From Thermohalobaculum sp039815685 (GTDB lineage Bacteria > Pseudomonadota > Alphaproteobacteria > Rhodobacterales > Rhodobacteraceae), in the NCBI GenBank assembly GCA_039815685.1, contig JBCBYV010000001.1, positions 124,001-188,000 on the forward strand: 64,000 nucleotides of DNA. Reading direction: 5' to 3'. Shown one piece after another: positions 43,661 to 52,024 of this stretch (the first letter of the stretch is position 1; each line of letters begins with the position of its first letter). A program made the translations under genes and the position numbers. The notes beneath the pieces are model-generated. The model did not search any database. It was not told the origin of the DNA and was given only the letters and a program-made list of their open reading frames with translations.

Positions 43661-45709
43661 TCAGCTCTCTGGGACCAGCTCCACGCGGTAGAGGTCGTCC
43701 CGCGGGCCGAGCGTTGTGAGGGGTTCGGCGGCGGCGAGCATGCCGTGGCGCTCGAGCTCCTCGATCGCCCAAAGGCTGTGGGCGATGATCGGGCGCCCTT
43801 CCGCTTCGGCGATGCGGATCATCGCGAGGGCGTGCTCGTCAAGCGTCAGTTCCTTGTCGTCACCCTGGATCGTCAGGACACCCGGCCGGTTGAGCCGCAT
43901 GCCAAGGCGGTGCGCGACGAAGGTCACGATCACGGCGTCACTCGGCAGCTTTTCCGCCTCGGTGGCAACGGCCATGTTGAGCCGCCGCTCGAACTGACTG
44001 ATGCCGATGTCGAGCATCCAGCCCGAGACGGCCGCGGTGGCGACGGCGACGATGAAGGTGGTGCGGAGCGCCTGTCCCGCCTTCGCGCGGATCGTCTCCC
44101 AGGCAGCGAGGCCGAACTTTTGGGGCAGGGCGGGTGGCAGGGTTACCGCTGTGCCAAGAAGCACGAGCGCGATCACCAGCGCCCAGGGCAGACGGTTCTG
44201 GGTGATGAAGCCCGGACGCATGTCCATGAGGAACGGCACGAAGACCGCTACGATTGCGATGGCGAGGAAGACGAAGGTGCCGGTCCGGTCCCCTTCGCGC
44301 CTCAGCGGCGCAATCTCGCGCCAGGCCGCGGCGGCGAGGAGCACGAGGACAGGCAGGATCGAGAGGAAGTAGCGTTGCTGGTTCGCTGCCCCGCCATGCC
44401 AGGTCTTGAGCGCGTAGGGTCCGATACAGAAGGCCGCGACAAGGACGCAGAAGGCAATCGCCCGTTGATCGGGGCCGCGCCACAGCCGCGGCAGCAGGAC
44501 GATGCAGGCTGCGAGATAGGGCATCGAATGGAGGAGGGCTTTCTTCACGACCCCGAACATCGTGATGACGCCGTCATCCTCGAGCCGTGCGCCATGGAAG
44601 TTCTCGGGCACCGCCTGGAAGTCGATGACGAGGGTCCAGAAGCCCGCGATCAGATCGGTGGTCGCGGGTCGCGTCACGGGGAGGGCGAGGGCGAGGAGCG
44701 GCCCCCCGGCGGCGGCAACGATGACAACGCCTGGGCGCAGCAGGGCCGCGCGCACGGGCGCGAGCCCTAGCGCGAGAGAGGCGACAGCGGCAGCGCCAGC
44801 GAGATAGAGGAGCGGCATCCAGGCAGCGATGTCCGTGTAACCACTTTCGTGTCCGTAGGTGACCGGCACGAATGTACCGAATTTCAGGTAGTTGATCGCG
44901 CTTGCGAGTGTCGCGCCCGGAAGGAGCCCAAGAAGGTAGAGAGCGAGCGAGGTGTAGGGCCGCCGGCCGGCGGCAAGCAGCCAGATCCAGACCGGCGGCA
45001 GGAAGAAGAGCATGTCCACCCGGACGGTAAGGCCGAGGCCCAGGACCAGCCCGGCAACAGCGGCAAGGAGTGGCTCGCGCTTTGCCGTGCCTTGCGTCGC
45101 CTCGATCGTGGCGAGCAGGCCGAGAGACACGAACATCGCGCCGAAGGCCTGCGGCCAGAGACCGAAGGCATAGTCCACGGCGAAGGTGGCAAGCCCGAAG
45201 AAGAGCGCGGCCGTTCTGGCGAGCCCTTCATCGGCGAAGAGCACGCGTCCCAAGCGCCAGGTGACCGCCATGCTGACAATGCTGGCGAGGGCATTGAGCA
45301 GCATCGGCCCGCGGGGGCCGAAGACGGCATAGAACGGCCCCGAGACAACCCCCCAGAAGCCTGGGTATTGCGGCACAAGCTTCCCATCCACGACATCGGT
45401 CAGCAGGATAGCGAGGGACGGATTGCGGTAGTCGCCGACACCATTGTCCAGGAAGAGGCTGCCAGAGCGCGCGAACGCGTCGCTCATCGCTTCGAAGATA
45501 TAGCCGTCGATGATGAACGGGGCGGGCAGGGCCACGAGGCCCGCCCCGACAAGCCAGAGAACGGCGATGAGGCCGATGACGCCTGCGACGATCCGATTGG
45601 CCAGGGGCGTAGTATCGTCACCGGCGGCGTCGGTACGGTCGGACGGCCCACGCGTCGTTGCGTCATCGTCGGCGATGCCCTCGTACCCTGCGCTCTCAGC
45701 CTCGGCCAT
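43661..45709 (-). CDS. Polytopic PMT-type glycosyltransferase-like membrane protein
   Basis: Inner-membrane protein of 682 residues with at least eleven hydrophobic segments after an acidic, Asp/Thr-rich cytoplasmic N-terminus of 40 residues. The first periplasmic loop (APFIIDGYIFEAMSDAFARSGSLFLDNG) has the acidic pattern of GT-C enzymes, and a long C-terminal soluble part follows residue 560. No exact family signature was recognised. A role in transferring a sugar from a polyprenyl carrier is inferred. Its ATG faces a 630-base gap. Confidence 0.65.
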   Translation of the reverse strand: MAEAESAGYEGIADDDATTRGPSDRTDAAGDDTTPLANRIVAGVIGLIAVLWLVGAGLVALPAPFIIDGYIFEAMSDAFARSGSLFLDNGVGDYRNPSLAILLTDVVDGKLVPQYPGFWGVVSGPFYAVFGPRGPMLLNALASIVSMAVTWRLGRVLFADEGLARTAALFFGLATFAVDYAFGLWPQAFGAMFVSLGLLATIEATQGTAKREPLLAAVAGLVLGLGLTVRVDMLFFLPPVWIWLLAAGRRPYTSLALYLLGLLPGATLASAINYLKFGTFVPVTYGHESGYTDIAAWMPLLYLAGAAAVASLALGLAPVRAALLRPGVVIVAAAGGPLLALALPVTRPATTDLIAGFWTLVIDFQAVPENFHGARLEDDGVITMFGVVKKALLHSMPYLAACIVLLPRLWRGPDQRAIAFCVLVAAFCIGPYALKTWHGGAANQQRYFLSILPVLVLLAAAAWREIAPLRREGDRTGTFVFLAIAIVAVFVPFLMDMRPGFITQNRLPWALVIALVLLGTAVTLPPALPQKFGLAAWETIRAKAGQALRTTFIVAVATAAVSGWMLDIGISQFERRLNMAVATEAEKLPSDAVIVTFVAHRLGMRLNRPGVLTIQGDDKELTLDEHALAMIRIAEAEGRPIIAHSLWAIEELERHGMLAAAEPLTTLGPRDDLYRVELVPES

Positions 45710-45934
45710 CGGACCCGCCTATGCCCCGCCCTGTTCCATGCGTGGACATAGACACCCCGACCCCGTGGCCATTTTGGGGCATCGCGCAGGCAAACTGCGC
45801 GGGAGAGCTCATGGTCAGATGTTCCGATTGAGCGGACTGTACTGACATGACGCCCGATCTGGAGAGAACGCGAAGCGATGCTCAGGACCTTGGTCCAGAG
45901 ACACTATGCACAATGTTGCAGCCGATCGCTTCTT

Positions 45935-46120
45935 CTAGGCTTGATGACCGTGCTCTATCCGGGCATAGGGCGCCGTGCGTACCGCTGCCGCTACGGGTTG
46001 GCGATGCAACGACTGCACTTGCTTGAAATGCTGCGGTGCACGACGAGAAATCTCGATTGCCATGTAACGCATAAGGCGAATTCCATCCGATCTGAACGGA
46101 ATATCGGGCTGGTTCAGCAT
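45935..46120 (-). CDS. Small hypothetical protein (61 aa) with strong ribosome site
   Basis: ATG 46120 is preceded by GGGAGGAGAGG, the best Shine-Dalgarno match in the area. The product (MLNQPDIPFRSDGIRLMRYM...) is basic, without signal peptide or cysteine. It lies in the 630-base gap between the PMT-type gene and ilvD, which is lower in G+C than its surroundings. The long open frame of 45882-46361 on the same strand in another phase has no such start signal. No family is known to me. Confidence 0.5.
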   Translation of the reverse strand: MLNQPDIPFRSDGIRLMRYMAIEISRRAPQHFKQVQSLHRQPVAAAVRTAPYARIEHGHQA

Positions 46121-46338
46121 CCTCTCCTCCCGTTATCTTGTTCGATAGCTGAAATCGACCACGCGATATTTCAAACATGGGGGTAAACATTGGGTTTGCC
46201 AAGAGAGAACGTGCCTGATGCCTTGCCGGTTGCGTATGCATCCGCGACTGGTCCAGCGCGGTGCGGCTGGATAGGGTGCCGCGCACGATTCTGAAGGCCG
46301 CCGCGTTCGCAGGGCGGTGCAGGGAAGGAAGACGCGGA
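46121..46338. other. ilvD upstream region
   Basis: About 218 bases between the small ORF and ilvD. The AT-richer first half (46121-46200) would suit divergent promoters. No attenuator or leader peptide rich in branched-chain amino acids was found. Confidence 0.4.
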
Positions 46339-48102
46339 ATGGATGTGCGCCAGTTCGACAAGGCGAAGCTCGTCAGCCGGCATGTGACCGAGGGACCGCA
46401 ACGCGCCCCGCACCGGTCCTATTACTACGCCATGGGCCTGTCGGAGGCGGAAATTCACCGTCCCTTCGTCGGCGTGGCAACCTGCTGGAACGAAGCGGCG
46501 CCCTGCAACATTGCGCTCAACCGTCAGGCACAGGCTGTGAAGCTGGGTGTGAAGGAAGGGCAGGGCACGCCGCGCGAGTTCACCACGATCACCGTAACCG
46601 ACGGGATCGCGATGGGGCATGAGGGCATGCGCTCCTCGCTCGCATCGCGTGAGGCGATCGCCGACACGGTCGAGCTCACGATGCGGGGCCATGCTTACGA
46701 TGCCATCGTTGGGCTCGCGGGCTGTGACAAGTCGCTGCCCGGCATGATGATGGCGATGGTGCGGCTCAACACGCCCTCGGTCTTTCTCTACGGCGGCTCG
46801 ATCCTGCCCGGCCGCGCGACGGCCGGCGCGGACATCCCCGAGGATTTCGCCAATCGCGACCTGACAGTGCAGGACATGTTCGAGGCGGTGGGGCGGCAGC
46901 AGGCGGGCACGCTGTCCGAAGCAGCACTTGCAATCCTGGAGCGCGTCGCCTGCCCGTCCGAAGGTGCCTGCGGCGGGCAGTTCACCGCGAACACCATGGC
47001 CTGCGTCTCGGAGGCTGTGGGTCTCGCGCTCCCGAACTCCGCCGGCGCGCCTGCACCCTATCAGAGCCGGGATCAGTATGCCGAGGCATCGGGCCGGGCG
47101 GTCATGAACCTTCTCAGCCATGGGATCCGTGCCAGGGACATCGTGACCTATGAGAGCCTGGTGAACGCCACGCGCGTCGTGGCGGCGACCGGCGGGAGCA
47201 CGAATGGCGGGCTCCACCTGCCGGCCATCGCCCACGAGGCGGGGATTGCCTTCACGCTCGAGGATTTCTGCGACATCTGCCGCGAGACGCCGTACTTCGT
47301 CGACCTCAAGCCCGGCGGGAAATACGTGGCAAAGGACCTCTGGGAAGTCGGCGGCGTGCTGGTGGTGATGAAGGAACTGATGCGCGCGGGCCTTCTGCAC
47401 GGAGACTGCATCACCGCGACTGGGCGGACACTGCGCGAAAACCTCAACGATGTCGGCGGCAAGGCCGATGGCAAGGTGGTGCATCCGATCGAGAAGCCGC
47501 TCTCGACTTGGGGCGGCGTCGTCGGTCTCAAGGGCAACCTCGCGCCGGAAGGGGCGATCGTGAAGGTCGCAGGCATGAAGCGGCTGAGGTTCGAAGGGCC
47601 CGCACGCGTCTTCGAGTGCGAAGAGGACGCCTTCGCGGCCGTGCAGAACCGCGCCTATGAGGAAGGCGAGGTCATCGTAATCCGGAACGAAGGACCGAAG
47701 GGCGGTCCCGGTATGCGCGAGATGCTGGCGACAACGGCGGCGATCTCGGGCCAAGGCATGGGATCGAAGGTAGCCCTGATCACGGACGGCCGCTTCTCGG
47801 GCGCTACCCGGGGCTTCTGCGTCGGCCATGTCGGGCCCGAGGCGGCGGTCGGTGGCCCCATCGCGCTGATAGAGACCGGCGACATCATCCAGATCGACGC
47901 GAAGAAGGGCACGATCAAGGTGAAGCTGGCGGCCAAGGAGATGCGGGAGCGCGCGAAGCTCTGGAAGGCCAAGCCGCCACGGGAGACGATCTATGGCTCC
48001 GGCGCGCTCTGGAAGTTCGCTCAGCTTGTGGGCTCAACGAAGGACGGTGCCGTGACCCATCCCGGCGGCAAAGGTGAGCGGCACGTCTACGCAGATCTGT
48101 GA
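46339..48102 (+). CDS. ilvD: Dihydroxy-acid dehydratase
   Basis: Iron-sulfur enzyme of 587 residues converting dihydroxy-acids to 2-keto acids in isoleucine/valine synthesis. The cluster-binding cysteines are in ATCWNEAAPCN, GLAGCDKSLPG and CPSEGACGGQFTANTM; KGGPGMREML and DGRFSGATRGFCVGHV are further signatures. ATG 46339 follows AAGGAAGA; the frame to 46261 is not needed. The lipoprotein gene begins two bases after its stop. It is the only branched-chain biosynthesis gene in the window. Confidence 0.95.
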   Translation: MDVRQFDKAKLVSRHVTEGPQRAPHRSYYYAMGLSEAEIHRPFVGVATCWNEAAPCNIALNRQAQAVKLGVKEGQGTPREFTTITVTDGIAMGHEGMRSSLASREAIADTVELTMRGHAYDAIVGLAGCDKSLPGMMMAMVRLNTPSVFLYGGSILPGRATAGADIPEDFANRDLTVQDMFEAVGRQQAGTLSEAALAILERVACPSEGACGGQFTANTMACVSEAVGLALPNSAGAPAPYQSRDQYAEASGRAVMNLLSHGIRARDIVTYESLVNATRVVAATGGSTNGGLHLPAIAHEAGIAFTLEDFCDICRETPYFVDLKPGGKYVAKDLWEVGGVLVVMKELMRAGLLHGDCITATGRTLRENLNDVGGKADGKVVHPIEKPLSTWGGVVGLKGNLAPEGAIVKVAGMKRLRFEGPARVFECEEDAFAAVQNRAYEEGEVIVIRNEGPKGGPGMREMLATTAAISGQGMGSKVALITDGRFSGATRGFCVGHVGPEAAVGGPIALIETGDIIQIDAKKGTIKVKLAAKEMRERAKLWKAKPPRETIYGSGALWKFAQLVGSTKDGAVTHPGGKGERHVYADL

Positions 48103-48104
48103 GG

Positions 48105-49163
48105 ATGCGCGTGTCCGATAACGTGTCGCGACTGACAACCGAGGGTGCGGCGGCTGCGCGCTATGTCCGCTCGTTGCTCCCGGTCGTCGCAGCGTCGCTT
48201 CTCTCTGGCTGCATCGTCACGCCCGGCGCCTCTACTCTTGATGGCGAGCTTAGCCGATTGCGGGGTGGCTCGGGCTTCGCGGTGGTGGCTGTTTCGCCGC
48301 AGGAGGCGGTGATCGACGCGCGGGGCCGGACGGTCGTGGTGAACCCGGGGCCGGGGGCCTGCATCAACCCCGACACACTCGATCTCGCAGAGAATGCGGC
48401 CTTCATGCTTCTTACCGACTGCGCCGTGGAGCTTGGCGCGACGACGGGCACGGCAAGTGCGACGCCTGCGGGAGAGCGGCTGCACCTCGAGCACGGCTTT
48501 TCCGGCCTCACTACGGTGAGCGTTTCGGGCGATCCACGCGGGACGCTCGAGAGCCTGGAGCGCTTCATTGCCAGCGATGCGGGCAAGGTCCGTCTCGCGC
48601 GCGGAAGCGATGGGGCGGGGGTCGAGGTCAAGGAGATGCGCGAGATCGGCGATGCGCTCTTCGTTCTCGCCCGCTCGCTCGAGCCGACCATGCCGCTCCT
48701 CAGCGACGAGTTCTGGCGTGCCTTCGTCGAGCTAAACGATCGTTTGGTGCTGGTGACCGTCAGCGCCTTCCAGGCGAACGCGCTGGGGAAGGAAGAGATG
48801 TTCGACGAGGCGCTGGCTCACGTTCAGGCGCTGCAGGCCGGCAATAATGGCGTGCTGGCACTGGCGCCGAGTGCCCTGCGGACGACTGAGGTCGTGCCTG
48901 TGCGCGCCCTTGAGACGGAAGCGTCGGAGGTGGCGGAGACGTCCCACGCGACGCCTGCACCGAAGCCCGAGCCAGAGGCTGAGCCCGAGACTGCCACGCC
49001 CGCGGATGCGCTGCCGCAGATCAAGCCTGTGCCCCGGACTGGCGCGGAGGGCGACGGCCCGGTCCCGCCCAAGCGTCCGATCGCCGACGCGCGGACGCCG
49101 GTCGATGCCGGTCCACAGGCGCCGGAACGGGCGCCGAGCGCTCCCCGTCGCAGCGGGACCTAA
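48105..49163 (+). CDS. Putative lipoprotein with Pro/Glu-rich C-terminus
   Basis: Protein of 352 residues. The leader VRSLLPVVAASLLSGC ends in a lipobox with Cys36. The mature N-half (about 45-250) contains a compact alpha/beta segment (GFAVVAVSPQEAVIDARGRTVVVNPGPGACINPD) with two more cysteines, and the last 100 residues are a flexible Pro/Glu/Ala region (ending PQAPERAPSAPRRSGT) that could span the periplasm. ATG 48105 is two bases after ilvD; a GTG at 48099 is also in frame. Function unknown; no link to branched-chain synthesis is apparent. Confidence 0.7.
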   Translation: MRVSDNVSRLTTEGAAAARYVRSLLPVVAASLLSGCIVTPGASTLDGELSRLRGGSGFAVVAVSPQEAVIDARGRTVVVNPGPGACINPDTLDLAENAAFMLLTDCAVELGATTGTASATPAGERLHLEHGFSGLTTVSVSGDPRGTLESLERFIASDAGKVRLARGSDGAGVEVKEMREIGDALFVLARSLEPTMPLLSDEFWRAFVELNDRLVLVTVSAFQANALGKEEMFDEALAHVQALQAGNNGVLALAPSALRTTEVVPVRALETEASEVAETSHATPAPKPEPEAEPETATPADALPQIKPVPRTGAEGDGPVPPKRPIADARTPVDAGPQAPERAPSAPRRSGT

Positions 49164-49168
49164 GGTCC
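49156..49168. terminator. Short palindrome at lipoprotein/xthA convergence
   Basis: GGACCTAAGGTCC, a 13-base palindrome covering the lipoprotein stop codon. It is short and has no T run, so termination is only possible. Confidence 0.25.
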
Positions 49169-49176
49169 GAAGGGCT

Positions 49177-49959
49177 TCAGAGCGCGAGGTCGATCCAGAC
49201 CGGTACGTGATCGGACGGTTTCTCACGGCCGCGCATGAAGGCCTCGATACCGCTGCCTGTAAGCCGGTCGGCTGCTTGCGGGCTCAGCAGCAGGTGGTCG
49301 ATGCGGATGCCGTGGTTCCGGTCCCATGCGCCGCCTTGATAATCCCAGAACGTAAAGGTCTCGTCCGCCTGACTGACTTCCCGCGTCGCGTCGTGCAGGC
49401 CGAGGTTCACGAACCGCCGCCACGCCGCGCGCGTCTCCGGTAGGAACAGCGCGTCGCCGTTCCATGCGTCCGGGTTCATCGCGTCGCGCGGCTCGGGGAT
49501 CGCATTGTAGTCGCCGGCGAAGACTGTCGGCTGCTCCTCCGCGAGAAGTGCTTCCACCCGCGCCTCCATCCGTTCCATCCAGGCGAGCTTATAGTCGTAC
49601 TTCGGCCCCGGCGCGGGGTTCCCGTTGGGCAGGTATAGGCCGCAGAGGCGTACGGCGCCCTCATCGCCGATCAACGTCCCCTCGATCCAGCGCGCCTGTG
49701 CGTCGTCATCGTCGCCGGCCAGGCCGCGGGTCACATCCTCGATGCCGTTCTTCGAGAGGATGGCGACACCGTTGAAGCTCTTCTGTCCATGCGTCTCGAT
49801 GCTGTAGCCGCACTCTTCGATAGCCTCCCGCGGGAAGGTCTCATCGGTGCTCTTCAGCTCCTGCAGGACGGCCGCGTCGGGCGCGCTCTCCTTGAGCCAC
49901 GCCTGAACGAGAGGCAGGCGCGCCTTGATGCCGTTGATGTTCCATGTCGCGATACGCAT
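49177..49959 (-). CDS. xthA: Exodeoxyribonuclease III
   Basis: Endonuclease/exonuclease/phosphatase-family enzyme of 260 residues acting at abasic sites in base-excision repair. MRIATWNINGIKARL (metal-binding Asn), LQELKSTDETFP (catalytic Glu), GDYNAIPEP, and RIDHLLLSPQ with KPSDHVPVW (active-site Asp/His) are all in place. Length matches the family (about 260-270). It stands alone, converging on the ilvD-lipoprotein pair. Confidence 0.92.
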   Translation of the reverse strand: MRIATWNINGIKARLPLVQAWLKESAPDAAVLQELKSTDETFPREAIEECGYSIETHGQKSFNGVAILSKNGIEDVTRGLAGDDDDAQARWIEGTLIGDEGAVRLCGLYLPNGNPAPGPKYDYKLAWMERMEARVEALLAEEQPTVFAGDYNAIPEPRDAMNPDAWNGDALFLPETRAAWRRFVNLGLHDATREVSQADETFTFWDYQGGAWDRNHGIRIDHLLLSPQAADRLTGSGIEAFMRGREKPSDHVPVWIDLAL

Positions 49960-50010
49960 TCCGCCATGGGCGCCGTGCCTGCGGTCTGTGTCAAGCGGCG
50001 CGGCGCCTCC

Positions 50011-50400
50011 TCAGACCGAGAAGCTGGTGCCGCAGCCGCAGGTGCTGGTCGCGTTCGGGTTCTCGACGGCAAAGCGTGCGCCGATAAGCTCGTCTTTGAA
50101 GTCGATCACCGACCCTTCGAGGAAGGGTAGGCTCTCGGGGTCGATCAGCACGCGCTGGCCCGAGCCCTCGAGCACGACGTCGCCTTCGGCCGCGCCCTCT
50201 TCGAGCTTGAACTCGTACTGGAAGCCCGAGCAGCCGCCGCCGAGAACGGCGACGCGCAGGGTGGCGCTGCCGCCCGCCTCCTCGGCGATCTCGGCGAGGC
50301 GGGCAAAGGCACGTTCTGTCACACCGATATCGCTGACGCTCGCAGCGACGGGCGACGGTGCGGCGGGCTCGGACGGGCTCCCGGGCAGGCTGAACGACAT
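50011..50400 (-). CDS. erpA: HesB/IscA-family iron-sulfur carrier, ErpA-like
   Basis: A-type carrier of 129 residues passing Fe-S clusters to target enzymes. Cluster-binding cysteines are in LGGGCSGFQYEF and STCGCGTSF at the C-terminus. A Pro/Ser/Ala-rich N-terminal extension of about 25 residues precedes the domain. ATG 50400 follows GGAGG; the open frame continues far upstream antisense to dgt, which is chance. It diverges from dgt across about 165 bases. Confidence 0.85.
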   Translation of the reverse strand: MSFSLPGSPSEPAAPSPVAASVSDIGVTERAFARLAEIAEEAGGSATLRVAVLGGGCSGFQYEFKLEEGAAEGDVVLEGSGQRVLIDPESLPFLEGSVIDFKDELIGARFAVENPNATSTCGCGTSFSV

Positions 50401-50565
50401 GTTGTCCTCCATGGCGCCTGAGCGGGGCATGCGAAAGGCTGTGCCGCGCCGCGCCAGCGTGTTAGCCCGAAAATATTGGCTGCCGCGTGCGATGCAAGGG
50501 CGGAGGCAGGACCGGGCGCTGCACGAGCGGCGCGCGGGCGCCATGCGGGCGAGGGAGGGCATGCG

Positions 50566-51753
50566 ATGGAGAGACCGGCACCGTCGCCCTTCGCGGCACG
50601 GTCGGAGGAAAGCCGCGGGCGGCTCTTCGACGAACGACCGAGCGCGCATCGCTCCCCCTATCAGCGAGACCGCGACAGGATCATCCACTCCAGCGCCTTC
50701 CGCCGCCTGAAGCACAAGACGCAGGTCTTCGTCGAGCATGAGGGCGACTACTATCGCACGCGTCTCACCCACAGCCTGGAGGTCGCGCAGATCGCCCGCA
50801 CTGTCGCCCGTGTCTTCGGGCTCAACGAGGATCTGGCGGAGGCGGTCGCCCTTGCCCATGATCTCGGGCACACGCCCTTTGGACATACCGGGGAGGATGC
50901 GCTGGCCGAGGCCATGGCACCCTATGGCGGGTTCGATCACAACGCGCAGGCGCTGAAGATGGTGACGTCGCTCGAGGGTAACTATGCAGCGTTCGAAGGG
51001 CTCAACCTCAGTTGGGAGACGCTGGAAGGCATCGCCAAGCACAATGGCCCGCTGATCGACGAAGGGGGCGACATTGAGGGGCTGCCCTTCGCGATCTGCG
51101 ACTATCAGGCGCGCCAGGACCTGCTGCTGCACACTCATGCCTCGGCCGAGGCGCAGGTGGCGGCGATGTCCGACGACATCGCCTATGTGAACCATGACCT
51201 GGCCGACGGTCTGCGCGCCGGCGTCTTTAACGAGGAGGAGGCGGCAGAGCTCCCGCGCATCGCCGACTGCTATGCCGCGACGGACAAGGAATGGCCGGGT
51301 ATCGACTTCAAGCGGCGGCGCCACGAAGCGCTGCGCCGCGTCTTCAGCCTGATGGTCGACGATCTGCTGTCGGAGACGGGTCGGCGACTGAACGCGCTCC
51401 AAGGTCCTGGTGCGACGCCAGACACGGTGCGGGAGGCGGGACAGCCGGTAGTCGCGTTCTCCGACGGCCTCGCGCACGACATCCGGACTATCAAGGCCTT
51501 TCTCTTTCGCCGGATGTACCGTCACTACCGTGTCCGACGCATGCGCCTGAAAGCAGCGCGCGTCGTCCATGATCTCTTCGAGATCTTCCTCGCCGATCCG
51601 GGTCTCATGCCCGAGAACTGGTACGGCACGGCCGCCGCGGCTGAGGGGGAGACCGCGCGCGCCCGCGTCATCGCCGACTACATCGCCGGGATGACGGACC
51701 GCTATGCGCTCGAGGAGCATCGTGTCCTGACGGATCCCGCCGCGCTCGCCTGA
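50566..51753 (+). CDS. dgt: Deoxyguanosinetriphosphate triphosphohydrolase-like protein
   Basis: HD-domain dNTP triphosphohydrolase of 395 residues. RDRDRIIHSSAFRRLKHKTQVF, RLTHSLEVAQIA, ALAHDLGHTPFGHTGE (the HD metal site) and SDDIAYVNHDLADGLRAG (C-terminal metal Asp) are the hallmark motifs. It hydrolyses dGTP or related dNTPs, affecting the nucleotide pool. ATG 50566 follows GAGGGAGGG. In alphaproteobacteria it often lies next to the erpA-like gene and argS, as it does here. Confidence 0.93.
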   Translation: MERPAPSPFAARSEESRGRLFDERPSAHRSPYQRDRDRIIHSSAFRRLKHKTQVFVEHEGDYYRTRLTHSLEVAQIARTVARVFGLNEDLAEAVALAHDLGHTPFGHTGEDALAEAMAPYGGFDHNAQALKMVTSLEGNYAAFEGLNLSWETLEGIAKHNGPLIDEGGDIEGLPFAICDYQARQDLLLHTHASAEAQVAAMSDDIAYVNHDLADGLRAGVFNEEEAAELPRIADCYAATDKEWPGIDFKRRRHEALRRVFSLMVDDLLSETGRRLNALQGPGATPDTVREAGQPVVAFSDGLAHDIRTIKAFLFRRMYRHYRVRRMRLKAARVVHDLFEIFLADPGLMPENWYGTAAAAEGETARARVIADYIAGMTDRYALEEHRVLTDPAALA

Positions 51754-51841
51754 ATGGGCGGTCGCCGTGATGAAGCCCACCCTGCCGCTACACGAAAAGA
51801 CTACAGGTTTGGCACAGGTCCCCAACCACTGGTTGCATGCA

Positions 51842-51856
51842 TTAACCTTTCATTAA
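51842..51856. promoter_or_regulatory. CtrA box TTAA-N7-TTAA upstream of argS operon
   Basis: TTAACCTTTCATTAA matches the complete CtrA site. It lies about 170 bases before the argS start codon and 89 bases after dgt. The local region is AT-rich, as expected of a promoter. CtrA control of argS-SPOR-nagZ-scpAB is an inference. Confidence 0.55.
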
Positions 51857-52024
51857 TGTGGGTAGCACACTCGTCATTGCATGAGGGGCAGGGTGAACAG
51901 TGATGATGTCGGGGAGGATGCCTGGACGGCGCGGAAGTGGGACGGTTTGCCCGGCCCGCGGCGCATGCTATGCGCGCGCGGCGGCCGGCAGGGCCGCGTG
52001 CCAGCCTCCGAGAATGCGACACCC

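Noticed and set aside
45882..46361. 159-codon minus frame in the gap before ilvD
   Set aside because: No ribosome site, mixed composition and overlap with the ilvD start; the 61-codon frame in another phase has much better start signals.
46171..47829. 552-codon minus frame opposite ilvD
   Set aside because: Antisense shadow of ilvD; no start signal or domain.
50011..51825. 604-codon minus frame reading through dgt into erpA
   Set aside because: Only the last 129 residues are a real protein (ErpA-like); the rest is antisense to dgt, which has all HD motifs.
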